From Phallusia mammillata (lineage: Eukaryota; Chordata; Ascidiacea; Phlebobranchia; Ascidiidae), in NCBI GenBank assembly GCA_003260075.1, contig QLIY01000327.1, forward strand, positions 10,071-74,070: a stretch of DNA of 64,000 nucleotides, given 5' to 3'. Shown here piece by piece: positions 27,290-38,981 of this stretch (positions are counted from its first letter, which is position 1; each line of letters opens with the position of its first letter). Under the pieces are notes generated by a model. It was given only the letters and a program-made list of their open reading frames with translations, was not told the DNA's origin and did no database searches. Position numbers and translations under genes: made by a program.

Positions 27290-30200
27290 TTATTCGTGAT
27301 TGTGTATGTGATCACATGGATTGGGGCAATAATATTTATCCACAAAGTCGAAGTGGTGGTGTTCGAACGTTGGTCCGTAGTCGTAATCAAAAATCCAAAG
27401 TCCGTCTTCGTGCCCGGTTATTTGCAGTAACTTTTCTTGGTCGAATTTGAAATCTCCGTCCAGCTCAATGCCAATCACATACAACTGAAAAATATATATT
27501 GTGAAAGTGGTATTTTTCATTTCATTTTGTTGTTATCTTGGTGTTTTGTAAAGATGGTCTAAAAATGAAAATTAAACTGTAAAATAGGATGTACCCCTGA
27601 AGCCTTTATTTATGCAGACCAGCGAGCGGCATACTCATACATAAACCAGCCAATATAACTCAGGTCGTAGAGCGCCAGCCCCGAAATAGCTCTTATCGTG
27701 GGTTCGAGTCCCACCGCATACTAGATTTTTGTCGATGATGACTTTCCATGTGGGGATGCTTGAAAGACGTGGTTGATTGGGTGAAGCTTTAAAAGGCGTG
27801 GCTAACTATAAAGAGGTTTTATCATATGGCGAAAAAAATTAATCGAATTTAGATGTTCTATACATTTTCTATACATTATTAGATTTGTAGCAGCTTTTCC
27901 CCCCCCCCTAGCTCTTATCGTGGGTTCGAGTCCCACCGCATACTAGATTTTTGTCGTTGATGACTTTCCTTGAAAGACGTGGTTGATTGGGTGAAGCTTT
28001 AAAAGACGTGGCTAAGATGTACTTTAAAGAGGTTTTATCATATGGAGAAAAAAATTAATCGAATTTAGATGTTCTATACATTATTAGATTTGTAGCAGCT
28101 TTCGTTTTAACATATCTTACCAAGATGCCCCGCCTTCTTGCCTCCTCTGCCGGACCTTTAACATCATCGTCAGGATTCGCGTTTGTTAAAATTCCAATCG
28201 TCTTTGGGACTTTCTCATATCTCATCCCGTTTTTGGGGGTCAACAGATGGTCGAGCGCGTATTGGATTGCAGCACCTGTATTCACTCGACCTAAGATGCA
28301 ACTGATTTTGATTTCTTTGGGATTTTGTATTGTATTAAAATAGGAAAACATATGGTAGGTAACTAAGGATGGAAAACATTTTCATAATAACGGAAATAGT
28401 GGATGAATATCCTGGAATATATATTCGCATCTTCAGTTCCTTATTCGAATAGAAATCACATAAACGGTGATCATCGATAACCATGCTACCTGTTGGGAGC
28501 CTGATACTGTTCAGTTTGAACACTCTTAACTTAGAATAAGCTTTGGCATTTGGACTCAGTGAAGCAGTCGCTGACTTATCTGGTTATTCTAAGGCGACGT
28601 AGCAAAAATAAATGCCCATTTCGTCAAAAACTAACTTCTTGTGAAGTACATCAAGTGCTAAGGAATAAACAAACCACGTTTTCAGCAATACAACCTGTAT
28701 TGTTTATGACAACCCTTTCCCGAACCATTTCCATATATTTCGTTGCGTTTGCATCGTATTCGTTAAACTTGATGATACTAGATTGAACCGGTTCCTCGTT
28801 AAAATACATCACCGAGTGTTTCATGGCGTCTTCTGAAATTTCCCCACTACAAATTCATCAACGTTACAAAACAATCATCAGTTGGTCAACCGAAGTAACA
28901 TTTGTTAGGATAAAAATAACGTTCTTACTACACAAAGACGTTAAAGATGTCGTTGAGGCGCTTTCCCCCCCCCCTCCCCACTACAAATTCATCAACGTTA
29001 CAAAACAATCATCAGTTGGTCATCTGAAGTAACATTTGTTAGGATAAAAATAACGTTCTTACTACACGAAAACGTTGAAGATGTCGTTAAGGCGCTTCTC
29101 TGCTTTATCTCTCTCAAAATGTAAGAGTTTAACATCATCGTAGAGGTAGTATGGTGGGCAGGGTACTAGAAGATGAAACGTTATTTTAGTTGTGTTGAGT
29201 TTATTGCGTTTGGTAAAAAAGAAAGGCATTGCGACACAACTAAACTTAAACAATCACCAAGCTGGAAATTACCGCGCAAAGTTGAAACGTTTTGAAGCGC
29301 AAAACAAAGCAGGTCACAATTGATGAAACAGGGCTAGACGCATTGCTGTTTGTTTTCGTGTTTTGTTTTAATACTTCTTTACAGTTTATTGACGTCAAAG
29401 TTATGACTGAATTTAAAACACACCAATCACACATACAGCGGTATGGGAAAGACTACTTTATCTTATATTTTAAACCTTGCAATAACAATTCTGGTATTGT
29501 AAGCTTATTCTCATACTCTACATAGCAGAAAGCATTAAAACTGGATTTGGCTTCTTGCAAGTCTCTTCCAAACCTGCTTTTAAAATTTGCTGGTTGTGTG
29601 TATGCGACTTTTTGTTTAATTGAACAGTTCGATTAATCGAGAACGTTGAATTGCAGAACAGTGTTTTACTGAATAGTTGTCAACTTGGGGACTATATGCC
29701 CACAACAGTACGACACAAATTACTTGTTTCAATCGAACAACTTACAAGCACAACAAGGAGTTTCATGTGCCCAAGTTCCATTACCACGACAGACATTCGT
29801 GTAACGACCTGGTGGCCAAATACCGTAATCTTTTTCTGTACATTTGTATTCGCAAACTTTTCCATCGTTATAGCATTCCATATTTCCATGGGGAAACTTC
29901 GTTGTGGTAAGCGGACAATCTTTTCCTGTTGAAACCAACTTAGTCTCAAATGTCTTCTGGTTTGGTTTACATATGGATTTAGAATGCAATGTTGGTTTGG
30001 TTAGTCTAACCTTGTTTTAATGGTTGATAATATTGCACACAAGTTGGCGACCCGGTGTTGCACAAATGCGTATCACCGCAGCAGCACGAACAAAATGAAT
30101 TTGTTTGGTCTGAATTACATTGGGTTGATTTGCCCCCTCTTCTTATATTCTAGTAAAACAAAAATTACGTTGCCAAATAACAGACTCCCTTGCTTGCAAA

Positions 30201-31415
30201 TCTTGTCGAATCTTTTACCGCTTTCGGTTTACCCCCCCCCCTTGGTCTGAATTACATTGGGTTGATTTGCCCCCTCTTCTTATATTCTAATAAAACAAAA
30301 AATACGTTGCCAAATAACAGAGTCCCTTGCTTGCAAATCTTGTCCAATCTTTTACCGCTTTCTGTTTGGGAGGTTAGGTTTGCCTACCTGTTGTTGATTG
30401 TTTCTGCAAGCGTTCGTGTCTTTGCACCCTTTCGTGATCCATAAATAATCACGATATCGTCTCACGACCGTTTCACATGATTTCTGTGAACATTTTGAAT
30501 TGATTTTTATGCGTTAAAGCTTTAATATGTAAAACCACAAGTTTAAATAGTAAAATTTAGGGCACGCTTAGAAATTTTGTTACTTAATGTTAGAGTTGTT
30601 GTCGTGCAATCAAACCTGATTTGTTTGGCATTCCTCTATATGACCATTGATGTCACATTCCTCAAAACTGCCAGACGCGTAACAGTTCATGCATTTTAAC
30701 GCTGTAAAATAGACCTGGCAATTGCACGTTATTATGTATCAGTTTCATCCCCCCCCCCAAAGCACAAGTTTAAATAGTAAAATTTAGGGCACGTTTACAA
30801 ATTTTGCTACTTAATGTAAGAGTTGTTGTCGTGCAATTAAACCTGATTTGCTTGGCATTCTTCTATATGACCATTGATGTCACATTCCTCAAAGCTTCCA
30901 GACGCATAACAGTTCATGCATTTTAACGCTGTAAAATAGACCTGGCAATTACACGTTATTATGTATCAGTTTCAATCCCTCGGTCAAACATGGCAAGGCT
31001 AAAAAAGATATTCTATTATCATGATAAGACGTTTTCTATGGGACTTTGAAATGTCGATTATTTTTATCAAGACTGCTGGCGCTTATATGTCAATACTGAC
31101 TCGGATAAATTAGATAAATTAGACTATCATTAGAATATCGAATTAGAAATATATTAAATTATGAATATTTTCATGATCCAAACCCTGTTACTTCTTTAAG
31201 TTACCCGCCTTGACTGGTTTGCTCGGTAGTTAAAATATTGGTTTGCTCTCAGTCAAACATGTTAATATTAGCTCTTGCAAGACATATCTCAGGCAACCCA
31301 ACTCTGTTACTGCATCATTACTGCAACACTTGTTAATAAAGCAGTGAGCACAAAGTTACCCACCTTGACTTGTTGCTGGAAATACAAGAAAGAACAAAAT
31401 ATACAACCTTCTCAT
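27290..31415 (-). CDS. Secreted Ly6/uPAR - sushi - vWA protein, paralogue 2
   Basis: Nine exons: 31415-31364, 30701-30616 (haplotype copy 30928-30843), 30483-30388, 30149-30011, 29925-29746, 29165-29063, 28846-28695, 28290-28121 and 27484-27290 (TAA), 390 residues. Exon lengths and phases match paralogue 1 almost exactly. Signal peptide MRRLYILFFLVFPATSQ. The Ly6/uPAR domain runs from LKCMNCYASGSFEEC to CCCGDTHLCN. The sushi module contains CYNDGKVCEYKC. The vWA domain has LYDDVKLL in place of the metal motif and ILTNANPDDD, but keeps the Thr in VNTGAAIQ, unlike the other two copies. The tail ends in YYCPNPCDHIHNHE. The donor after 28695 (GTTGTA) is weak but keeps phase. The stop codon overlaps an AATAAA hexamer. 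Introns carry SINE-like and duplicated segments. Confidence 0.9.
27640..27730 (+). repeat. tRNA-derived SINE-like segment, duplicated at 27909
   Basis: Contains gtcgtagagcgccagcc, resembling a pol III A-box region, and gtgggttcgagtcccacc, a B-box hairpin. The spacing is tRNA-like but the acceptor stem is missing. Bases from tagctcttatcg onward recur after the C-run at 27899-27908. It sits in the last intron of paralogue 2. Confidence 0.5.
28935..28964 (-). pseudogene. Truncated haplotype copy of paralogue 2 vWA exon 6
   Basis: Repeats the 3' end of the exon at 29165-29063 (its donor and the codons around NDIFNVF, with changes) and is cut by the C-run at 28965. The intron on its lower side is repeated too, so this is an allelic overlap rather than an extra exon. 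Confidence 0.7.
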
Positions 31416-32525
31416 AGTTTTTCCTTTGACAAATATCACAAAACAGCTGTGCGTTATCTCTTGAATGCATCAACTACAGACTACGAAAAAAACGCATAGC
31501 CCCGGGTAACATTTCCTGCCTTTATATTTCATTAAACTTAACTGTGTGACGGAATGTTGTTGATAAACCCATGCCGTTGTTTATTGTGTAAGCATGCTAA
31601 GCCTTTTGCTTGAAGTTTGCCGATCACGTTGTTGAAAACATCATGCCCCCCCCCCCCCCGGGTAACATTTCCTGCCTTTATATTTCATTAAACTTAACTG
31701 TGTGTGAAGGAATGTTGTTGATAAACCAATGCCTTTGTTTATTGTGTAAGCTTACTAAGCCTTTTGCTTGAAGTTTACCGATCACGTTGTTGAAAACATC
31801 AAGTCAAAAACTTTGGTGTGTTGTTACGTGTTAAATCATAGCGAATTTTTTCAGAACACCATAAAAATTGTATAAAGCTGTTGCTGCCACGCATAATATT
31901 AACTTTATAGAGCTCTTCTGATAGTTGTATTTTTACACTGTAAACATTAACCTGATCCTAATTCGTGTGCGAAAATTGGCCTCAACGTGCTTTGTTTGTG
32001 AACCTGTCCGGCAATGACCCATGCCAACAGAACCAGAGTTATTACCAGCCGGAATTCAAAATACAAGCCTGAATCTTGCCCGAACGCGATTAAAATAACT
32101 AGTGGTACAAAGCTCAAAGTGGTGAAACAGCGGCACCAATAATACAGTCTGTGGAGTCAATTCCGAATCAAGAACCTTTTTCAAAAAACTTGGCGTGACT
32201 TACACCTCTGGCCGAAATAAATATTTAATCACGTTTTAAGCCCAATTTGCCTTATTTCTCATAATGGAAGTAAAATACTAACGTTTAAAATTTCGAACTT
32301 GAGCACGTAACTTCACTAGACCGTTAGTTTTATTGAAACTTAAGCCCAAACTTTGTTCAAAACAGAAAGGAAATTTCATTAATAAGAAAATATTTACTAC
32401 ATTATGGTCAGAACATTTATTCAATTCCGTTTTAAGTGATATGTAACTCGTAGAATTATTGCAATTTAAGTTAAAATTGCGAACTTGAGCACGCTTCACT
32501 AGACTTTACTAGACGAGTTGTAATT
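31416..32525. other. Spacer between paralogues 2 and 3
   Basis: The segment gggtaacatttcctgccttt and the next 130 bases occur on both sides of the C-run at 31646-31659. Near 32281-32330 and 32465-32520 a phrase containing cgaacttgagcacg with cttcactagac is repeated. No gene is visible. The promoter of paralogue 2 should lie just above 31415. Confidence 0.5.
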
Positions 32526-35500
32526 TTATTGATGATCGTGCATGATATGGTCACACGGATTGGGGCAGTAATACTCGTCCATATTGTCGTAGTCACTGTG
32601 TTCTCCATATTGTCGATCAAAAATCCAGATTCTTCTTTCGTCGCCAGTGATGTCAAGTAACTTTTTTCGGTCAAATTTGAAACCTTCGTCCAACTGTGTG
32701 CCGATCACGTACATCTAAAATGTTTTGTATATTATTCGAGCTGGAGTATGTCAAAATGGTCTTTATTTCACCCTTATAGGTGACTTAGTTTGTTAATGCT
32801 TCTTGTCTACGTATCAACAAAGCGGCAACTTTTGTTCTAATATTCATGTAAAAACACCAAGCGAATCAATGACAAACATTGCACACTGGTTTAACCAACA
32901 AACCGGAGCACCAGTAGATGGCTACACTCCCCCCCCCCCATTTCAAGTAACTTTTTTCGGTCGAGTTTGAAACCTTCGTCCAACTGTGTGCCGATCACGT
33001 ACATCTAAAATATTTTGAATATTATTAAAGCTGGAGTATGTCAAAATGGTCTTTGTTTCACCCTTATATGTGACTTAGTTTGTTAATGCTTCTTGTCTAC
33101 GTATCAACATAGCGGCAACTTTTGTTCTAAGATTCATGTAAAAGCACCAAGCGAATCAATGACAAACATTGCACACTGTTTTGACCAACAAACCGGAGCA
33201 CCAGTAGATGGCTACACTAAAGCTGCACTGATGAAGACCATATAGGCCGAAACATTATGCATTGTCTGTAATTCAATATCATGTGTTTACAACATGAAAT
33301 TTGTTATCTCAATAATACCTATCTTCTCGACAAATCTCAAGAATTAATCAAGCATTTCGAGTTTGGTTATCACTCACATATAACATATTAACTGCCCAAG
33401 CGCTACTTTGGCACACTAGATGGCAGCAAAGACAAACAAACTCTTTTTACCAAGATCCCCCTTCTTCTAGCTTCTTCGGACGGTCCTTTGACATCATCAT
33501 CAGGATTTGCGTTTGTCATAATTCCGATCGCTTTCGGGACTTTTTCGTATCTCATTCCCTTTTCAGTTGTCAGAATATTGTCGAGTGCATATTGGATTGC
33601 GGCTCCCAGATTCACACGGCCTGAAACTGAAGGCAAATTTTATTTGCATTGCCACTATATCTCATTTTCAATGTTAACAGGTTACATAAATCAGCAAGGG
33701 CACCAAAATTCGTGGGTTATCGTGGAGACAGTTAATGTAGGTAAAATGTTATGCAAATTAGTAGAACCAGACACGGTTATTCTAATTATTTTTAGTCAAG
33801 GATATTAGTCAACAACCAATTCGATCTTAACCTGTTATGTCTTAAACGAAAATGCAAATTGAACTATGGCCCAATTTATAACACAGTAAAACCTGTTTTT
33901 GTTGAACTCTGTCGAGAGGATAACGCTTAGGGTAATAATTTTATGTACTAACACCTGTATTGTCGATCTTAATTCTCTCTCGAACTAGTTCCATGTATTT
34001 TGTAGCATTCTCTCCGTAGTCGTTGAAATTGACCACACTTGATTCAACCGGTTCCTCGTTAAAGTAGAAAAGTGCGTGTTTCATCGCATCTTCCGCTATT
34101 ACGCCACTGGGAACAAAAAATGCGTGAATTATTATTAATGAAATTTTATAAGTTCTTTTCATTTATACTTTCGTTTATTTGGATGGCAAAATTTACCTAC
34201 AAGTTCAGTGAACATGCCGAAAACATTCTTAAATATCCTATTTTTCCACACCTAACACAATTTCCTCACTTTTCACCCTATTAGCTCGTCAAATCTATTT
34301 CCTTGGGGAAATCTACCCCTGCTTGGAAACCACTATTTCAGGGCAGTAACAACCGTTTAAAGCAGAACATAATACAAGCAAACCCCCCCCCCCCTAGTTC
34401 CATGTATTTTGTAGCATTCTCTCCGTAGTCGTTGAAATTGATCACACTTGATACATCCGGTTCCTCGTTAAAGTAGAAAAGTGCGTGTTTCATTGCATCT
34501 TCCGCTATTACGCCACTGGAAACATCACAATGCGCTAATTATCATCAATGAAATTGCATAGGTTCTCTTACTTTATACTTCTGTTTACTCGAATGGCAAA
34601 ATTTACCTATAAGTTCCTTAAACATGCCGAAAACTTATCCAAAAGTTTCTTAAACTCTATAATTTCTTTTACCCTCTTAGCTTGTCAAATCTATTCCCTT
34701 GAGGAAATTTACCCCTGGTTGGAAACCACTGGATCGGGGCAATAACAAGTGTTTAAAGCAGAACATAACAAGCAAAATGAAAGGTATACAACAAATAATT
34801 GCTGTACTTTTGAAGTGATTGACATTTTTAATATCAAACTTTGGTTATAGTCGTAAGTTAAACCGCAGTGAATTGATTCTGGGAATCATTCTCTATTCTA
34901 TTACCATTATTGTAACGATTTCCACTTTTCATCCCCCCCCCCTTTGAAGTGATTGACATTTTTAATATCAAACTTTGGTTATAGTCGTAAATAAAACCGC
35001 CGTGAATTGATTCTGGTAATCATTCTCTATTCTATTACCATTATTGTAACGATTTCCACCTTTCATATTATGTATCACAAGTTTTTAAAAGGTTTGCAAA
35101 GCTGAAATCAGTTAGCTTTAGTACAAAAAGAAATATATATTTCGCTTATGCAAGCATCTTTAGTGTCTTATTCTACTCATTTTCACATTTCGCAGTATTA
35201 ACATGTTTTTTGTTTTATATTACAAAGTAGGAAACTATAATCCACATGACGGACAAAAACTTACTAAACAAATGTACGGAGGAAGCTGTTCCCCCCCCCC
35301 TTCGCTTATGCAAGCATCTTTAGTGTCTTATTCTACTCATTTTCACATCACAAACACATCTCCTTTGTTTGTATTTAGATAGCAGTTTCATTATACATGT
35401 TTTTTTTATTACAAAGTAGGAAACTATAAACCAAATGACAGACAAATACTTACTAAACAAATGTACGGAGGAAGCTGTCCCATCGTTTCTGTGCGTTTTC

Positions 35501-38500
35501 GCGTCGAAAATGGATAATTTTTACGTCGTCGATGAGATAGTAGGGAGGGCAGGGTCCTGTCATAACAAATAAATGAAGAATTTGCCAAACTGCTCCCCCC
35601 CCCCGTTTCTGTGCGTTTTCGCGTCGAAAATGGATAATTTTTACGTCGTCGACGAGATAGTAGGGAGGGCACGGTCCTGTCATAACAAATAAATGATTAA
35701 TTTGCCAAACTGCAGCATTGGACGATATTAAACCTGCGTAACGAGGTTATAATCTGCTTCAGGGCGGAACAGACGGACAGATATATACAAATCTTATGCG
35801 ACATCGGAGGGTTTCTTAACAAAGTATGAAACGCCATGTAGCTAGCCGCTATACATTTCAGTTATAGAGTGGTATAAAGTTATTTTTAACAAGAAAATGT
35901 AAAGTTTGTCGATGGAAAAAAGTGGGGAGGTCCTTGCTTCTGATCGAAACATTCACATGATTATTGCATGCATTCTTAAACTGTTCAACCCAAAAACATA
36001 CTCTTCGTTACACACCTCTTCCTTAACAGTTTGAAGACTAAAATTATATGGCAGTAGATTTGTTGGGTATCATTTGCACCTCTACGCTATGAATTTCAAA
36101 TAACTTTACTCTCATTTGCCCCTCTACGCTATGTGAATTTCCATTTACTTGTGATTTTTTCCATTGAGTACACAAAGTAATTTCATTGCCAAACTAACGT
36201 GGACAACAAAGACTTTTATGCAGAAGTAAATCGTGATTTGTGCAGTTCATGATTAATATGATCTGACTCACGTGAACAACATGGAGTCTCATGAGCCCAG
36301 GTTCCATTATCACGACATACATTCGTGTAACGACCTTTTGGCCAAACGTCGTAACCTTCTTGTGTGCATTTGTATTCACAGACGTTTCCATCGTTGTAGC
36401 AGTTCACATTTCCATGAGGGAACTCTGTTCTTAAAGACGGACATTCTGCGCAAAAATGCATTTGCTCTACTTGGTTGAGGTTTTCATTGTTGCTTTCATT
36501 GTTTGGGGGTATATGTTGTGACATGGTTGTGTTGTATTTTCCTGATGCAACACATTGTTGATCTCAATGACTTCCTGATCGACCTTCTATCTATCTGGTC
36601 ACATTTGTCCTCATTATCTTCTAGTTTAAAATGGTTGTAACCGGAAATATCACAAATCGAGTCGTTGTGAGTGATTTAAAGTGCACAAAAATATAATTTA
36701 TATTTCGGTTTTCTTGTATACAACACTTTGATTTGATTCTGTTTAGTTGACTAAAGTTTGCAACTTGGAACCTATCTGTTGTTAAGTGTTGTTTTAAGAG
36801 TACTGAGTTTATCTGGCCTTATTGCTTTTTATAAATAAGCTATTGCAGCCAGGCACAATATCAAGTTTATAAAATTCTTCTGACAATTATATTTTTGTTG
36901 CCCCCCCCCCACCTTCTTGTGTGCATTTGTATTCACAGACGTTTCCATCGTTGTAGCATTCCATTTCTCCGTGGGGAAACGTTGATCTTAAAGACGGACA
37001 TTCTGCGCAAAAATACATTTGCTCTACTTGGTTAAGGTTTTCATTTTGCTTTTATTGTTTGGGGGTATATGTTTTGACATGGTTGTGTTGTATTTTCCTA
37101 ATGCAACGCATTGTTGATCTCAATGACTTCCTGGTCGATCTTCTATCTAGTCGCATTTGTCCTCATTATCTTCTTTGCTGTAAGCAGTCTTCTTACGTTT
37201 TAACTAGTTTAAAATGGTTGTATCTAGAAATCCCACAAATCGAGTCGTTGTGAGTGATTTAAAGTGCACAAAAATATAATTTATATTTCGGTTTGCTTGT
37301 ATGCAACACTTTGATATGATTCTGTTTAGTTGACTAAAGTTTGTAACTTGGAACCTATGTGTTGTTTAGTGTGGTTTTAAGAGTACTGGGTTTATCTGGC
37401 CTTATTGCTTTTTATAAATAAGCTATTTCTGCCAGGCACAATATCAAGTTTATAAAATTCTTCTGACAATTAAATTTTTTGTACCCCCCCCCCCCGTTTT
37501 GACGTCTTATACAGTTTGCCTTCATCAGGGATCAGGGTAAATGACACTGAATGCGCGTCGTACAGTGCACGATAAACAAAGAAGAAAAGAATTAAATGCA
37601 ACGAAAAACACAGCGCGATAACGAATTATTGGACCTATGCGCATTCACCCTGATGAAGGGGCCTGTATAGGACGTCAAAACGTTGGAATAGAAATACATT
37701 TGCCAGAAGAGCTCTATAAACTTGTTAGTGCTTTTTGTGTTAGTTACTCAACCTTGTTTAGCCGCTTGATAATGTGGAACGCAAGTTGGTGATCCAGCGT
37801 TACACAAATCCTTGTCATCGCAGCAACACGAGCAAAACGAATTGGTTTGATCAGAATTACATTGTCTCGATTTTCCAGACCTTGCTGCGTTCTGTTGAAA
37901 AATTTTCGTCGATGTCATTAGTTCGTAACACAGCTACGATAGCTGCGGTTATCTTAGTAATAAATCAGTGGTTACCAACGTGCAGCCTGCGGGTGAAATA
38001 AGACCCAACAAGGTCTTTAATCCAGCCCACCGAGCTACAGATTACAATTGCCTCATTTCAATGTTTACTTGTTTTTGGAATCACTATTTTTAACCCTTAA
38101 TTTTGCCAGAAAAGATTTTATGTTTTTTTAGTGTTTTTTTATTTACTTTAAAACAAAAGTTATTAAGTATGTACTGAAGTATTTAAATTTCTTTGGCCTC
38201 CAGAGTTTGAACGTTTAAATAGAAGTTTTACATGTTTTAAAAAGTTTGTTGTGAGACAGTGAGACAAAACTTTGTGTGAAATAAAACTTTATTAAATATC
38301 CTTCTTTTGGAATCTTCAGAGCTTCAAATTAAATATTTAGAATCCCATTTCGTGTATTTGCTTCAACTAGGTCATAGTAAACCTGTAGTTGGTTATTGTG
38401 GCAAGCATTCTTGTCTTTGCATCCTTTCTTAATCCACAAGTAATCACGGTATCGTCTCACGACCGTTTCGCATGATTCCTGCACATGATAAATTAGTTTT

Positions 38501-38514
38501 TCAACTTAGCACTG

Positions 38515-38545
<31 letters not shown>

Positions 38546-38981
38546 CCGCGCTCTTGGGCGCATTGGGCAGCAAGATTGTTCCACTTTTTTAAAGTAGTAA
38601 CTCTTCTTGCTGTTTCTGTAGCGGTAACTTGTTTTACGGGGTCGGGTTGCTGGCCCGACGCCCAACCCTCCTTCTTTTTCAGCCGGGCTTGGGACCGTCC
38701 TTGGCGAAGTTAACTTAGCACTGTACCTGATTAAATAACCATTCACCTGGTTTGGCTGGCATTCCTGTATGTAGCCTTTGATGTCACAATTTTCAAAACT
38801 TCCGGAGGCATAACAGTGCATGCATTTTAACGCTGTGTAAAGCAAATGCAATCGAACTGTTGTTTAATTTTACAAACCGACAAGCTTAGTAAAACGCAAC
38901 AACAAAACAATAGTGAAACTTACCTTTACAACTTGATGATAAAAACGTTGCAATTAACAGTGCCAAAACTACCTTTTCCAT
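32526..38981 (-). CDS. Secreted Ly6/uPAR - sushi - vWA protein, paralogue 3
   Basis: Nine exons: 38981-38924, 38832-38747, 38478-38383, 37891-37753, 36445-36272, 35556-35454, 34106-33955, 33620-33451 and 32714-32526 (TAA), 388 residues, all in phase. Signal peptide MEKVVLALLIATFLSSSC. The Ly6/uPAR domain runs from LKCMHCYASGSFENC to CCCDDKDLCN, and its last exon is nearly identical to that of paralogue 1. The sushi exon is 6 bases shorter than in the others (NCYNDGNVCEYKC). The vWA metal site is again missing: LIDDVKII, NLGAAIQ, IMTNANPDDD. The helix after the first strand reads KRWDSFLRTFVY instead of KRLNDLFNVFVY. Introns are larger than in the other copies because of haplotype duplications and a LINE insertion. 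Partial second copies of exons 5, 6 and 7 lie at 36911-37005, 35605-35676 and 34395-34516. Confidence 0.9.
33227..33256 (+). ncRNA. Hammerhead-like repeat motif
   Basis: Reads ACTGATGAAGACC then ATATAGGCCGAAACATT: CTGATGA box, a short hairpin (GACC/GGCC) and GAAAC, with one extra base between box and stem. It lies in an intron of paralogue 3, opposite to transcription. Confidence 0.4.
34395..34516 (-). pseudogene. Partial haplotype copy of paralogue 3 exon 7
   Basis: Matches 34106-33975 with a few substitutions (for example tacatcc for tcaaccg, a Thr-to-Met type change at the codon after Glu-Pro in this reading) and includes the same acceptor. It is cut on its lower side by the C-run at 34383-34394, so it lacks the donor. 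Confidence 0.75.
35605..35676 (-). pseudogene. Partial haplotype copy of paralogue 3 exon 6
   Basis: Repeats the first part of the exon at 35556-35454 with the same acceptor (gacag). One change alters the first codons (CGTGCCC for CCTGCCC on the minus strand gives a proline-context difference). The C-run at 35595-35604 removes its 3' part. Confidence 0.75.
36911..37005 (-). pseudogene. Partial haplotype copy of paralogue 3 sushi exon
   Basis: Repeats the first half of the exon at 36445-36272, including the gcgcag acceptor, with several coding changes (tttctccgtgg for tttccatgagg). It is cut by the C-run at 36901-36910. The intron above it is repeated as well, up to about 37480. Confidence 0.75.
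37496..37537 (-). ncRNA. Hammerhead-like repeat motif, first of a facing pair
   Basis: Minus strand carries CCCTGATGAAGGC...AGACGTCAAAAC. The GAAA box has become CAAAA, so the core is broken. A second copy in the opposite direction lies 110 bases away (37648-37686). Confidence 0.35.
37648..37686 (+). ncRNA. Hammerhead-like repeat motif, second of a facing pair
   Basis: Reads CCCTGATGAAGGGGCCTGTA then TAGGACGTCAAAACGTTGG. The CTGATGA box is intact and GAAA is changed to CAAAA. It is followed by the family phrase 'tttgccagaagagctctata'. Confidence 0.4.
37968..38060. mobile_element. hAT-like left end fragment
   Basis: CAGTGGTTACCAACGTGCAG followed by cctgcggg has the look of a hAT terminus. 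I did not find a matching inverted right end or an 8-bp duplication in the next kilobase, so the extent is unknown. Confidence 0.4.
38516..38711 (-). mobile_element. Non-LTR element 3' fragment with (TAA)n tail and 13-bp target duplication
   Basis: On the minus strand the insert starts in a GC-rich segment (GGTTGGGCGTCGGGCCAGCA) and ends in a (TAA/ATA)n microsatellite tail. It is flanked by perfect copies of aacttagcactgt at 38503-38515 and 38712-38724. That is a target-primed reverse transcription product, a 5'-truncated LINE or a SINE with a LINE-derived tail. It sits in the intron between exons 2 and 3 of paralogue 3, in the same orientation as the gene. The perfect target duplication implies a recent event. 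Confidence 0.85.

Noticed and set aside
28935..37005. Extra exons of the Ly6-sushi-vWA genes as alternative or mutually exclusive exons
   Set aside because: Each lacks one splice site, ends at a C-run and is accompanied by duplicated intron, so a haplotype overlap explains it better.
38501..38851. Long minus-strand frame of 116 residues fusing a Ly6 exon to downstream sequence
   Set aside because: It is read-through from exon 2 of paralogue 3, past its donor, into the inserted LINE fragment with the (TAA)n tail.
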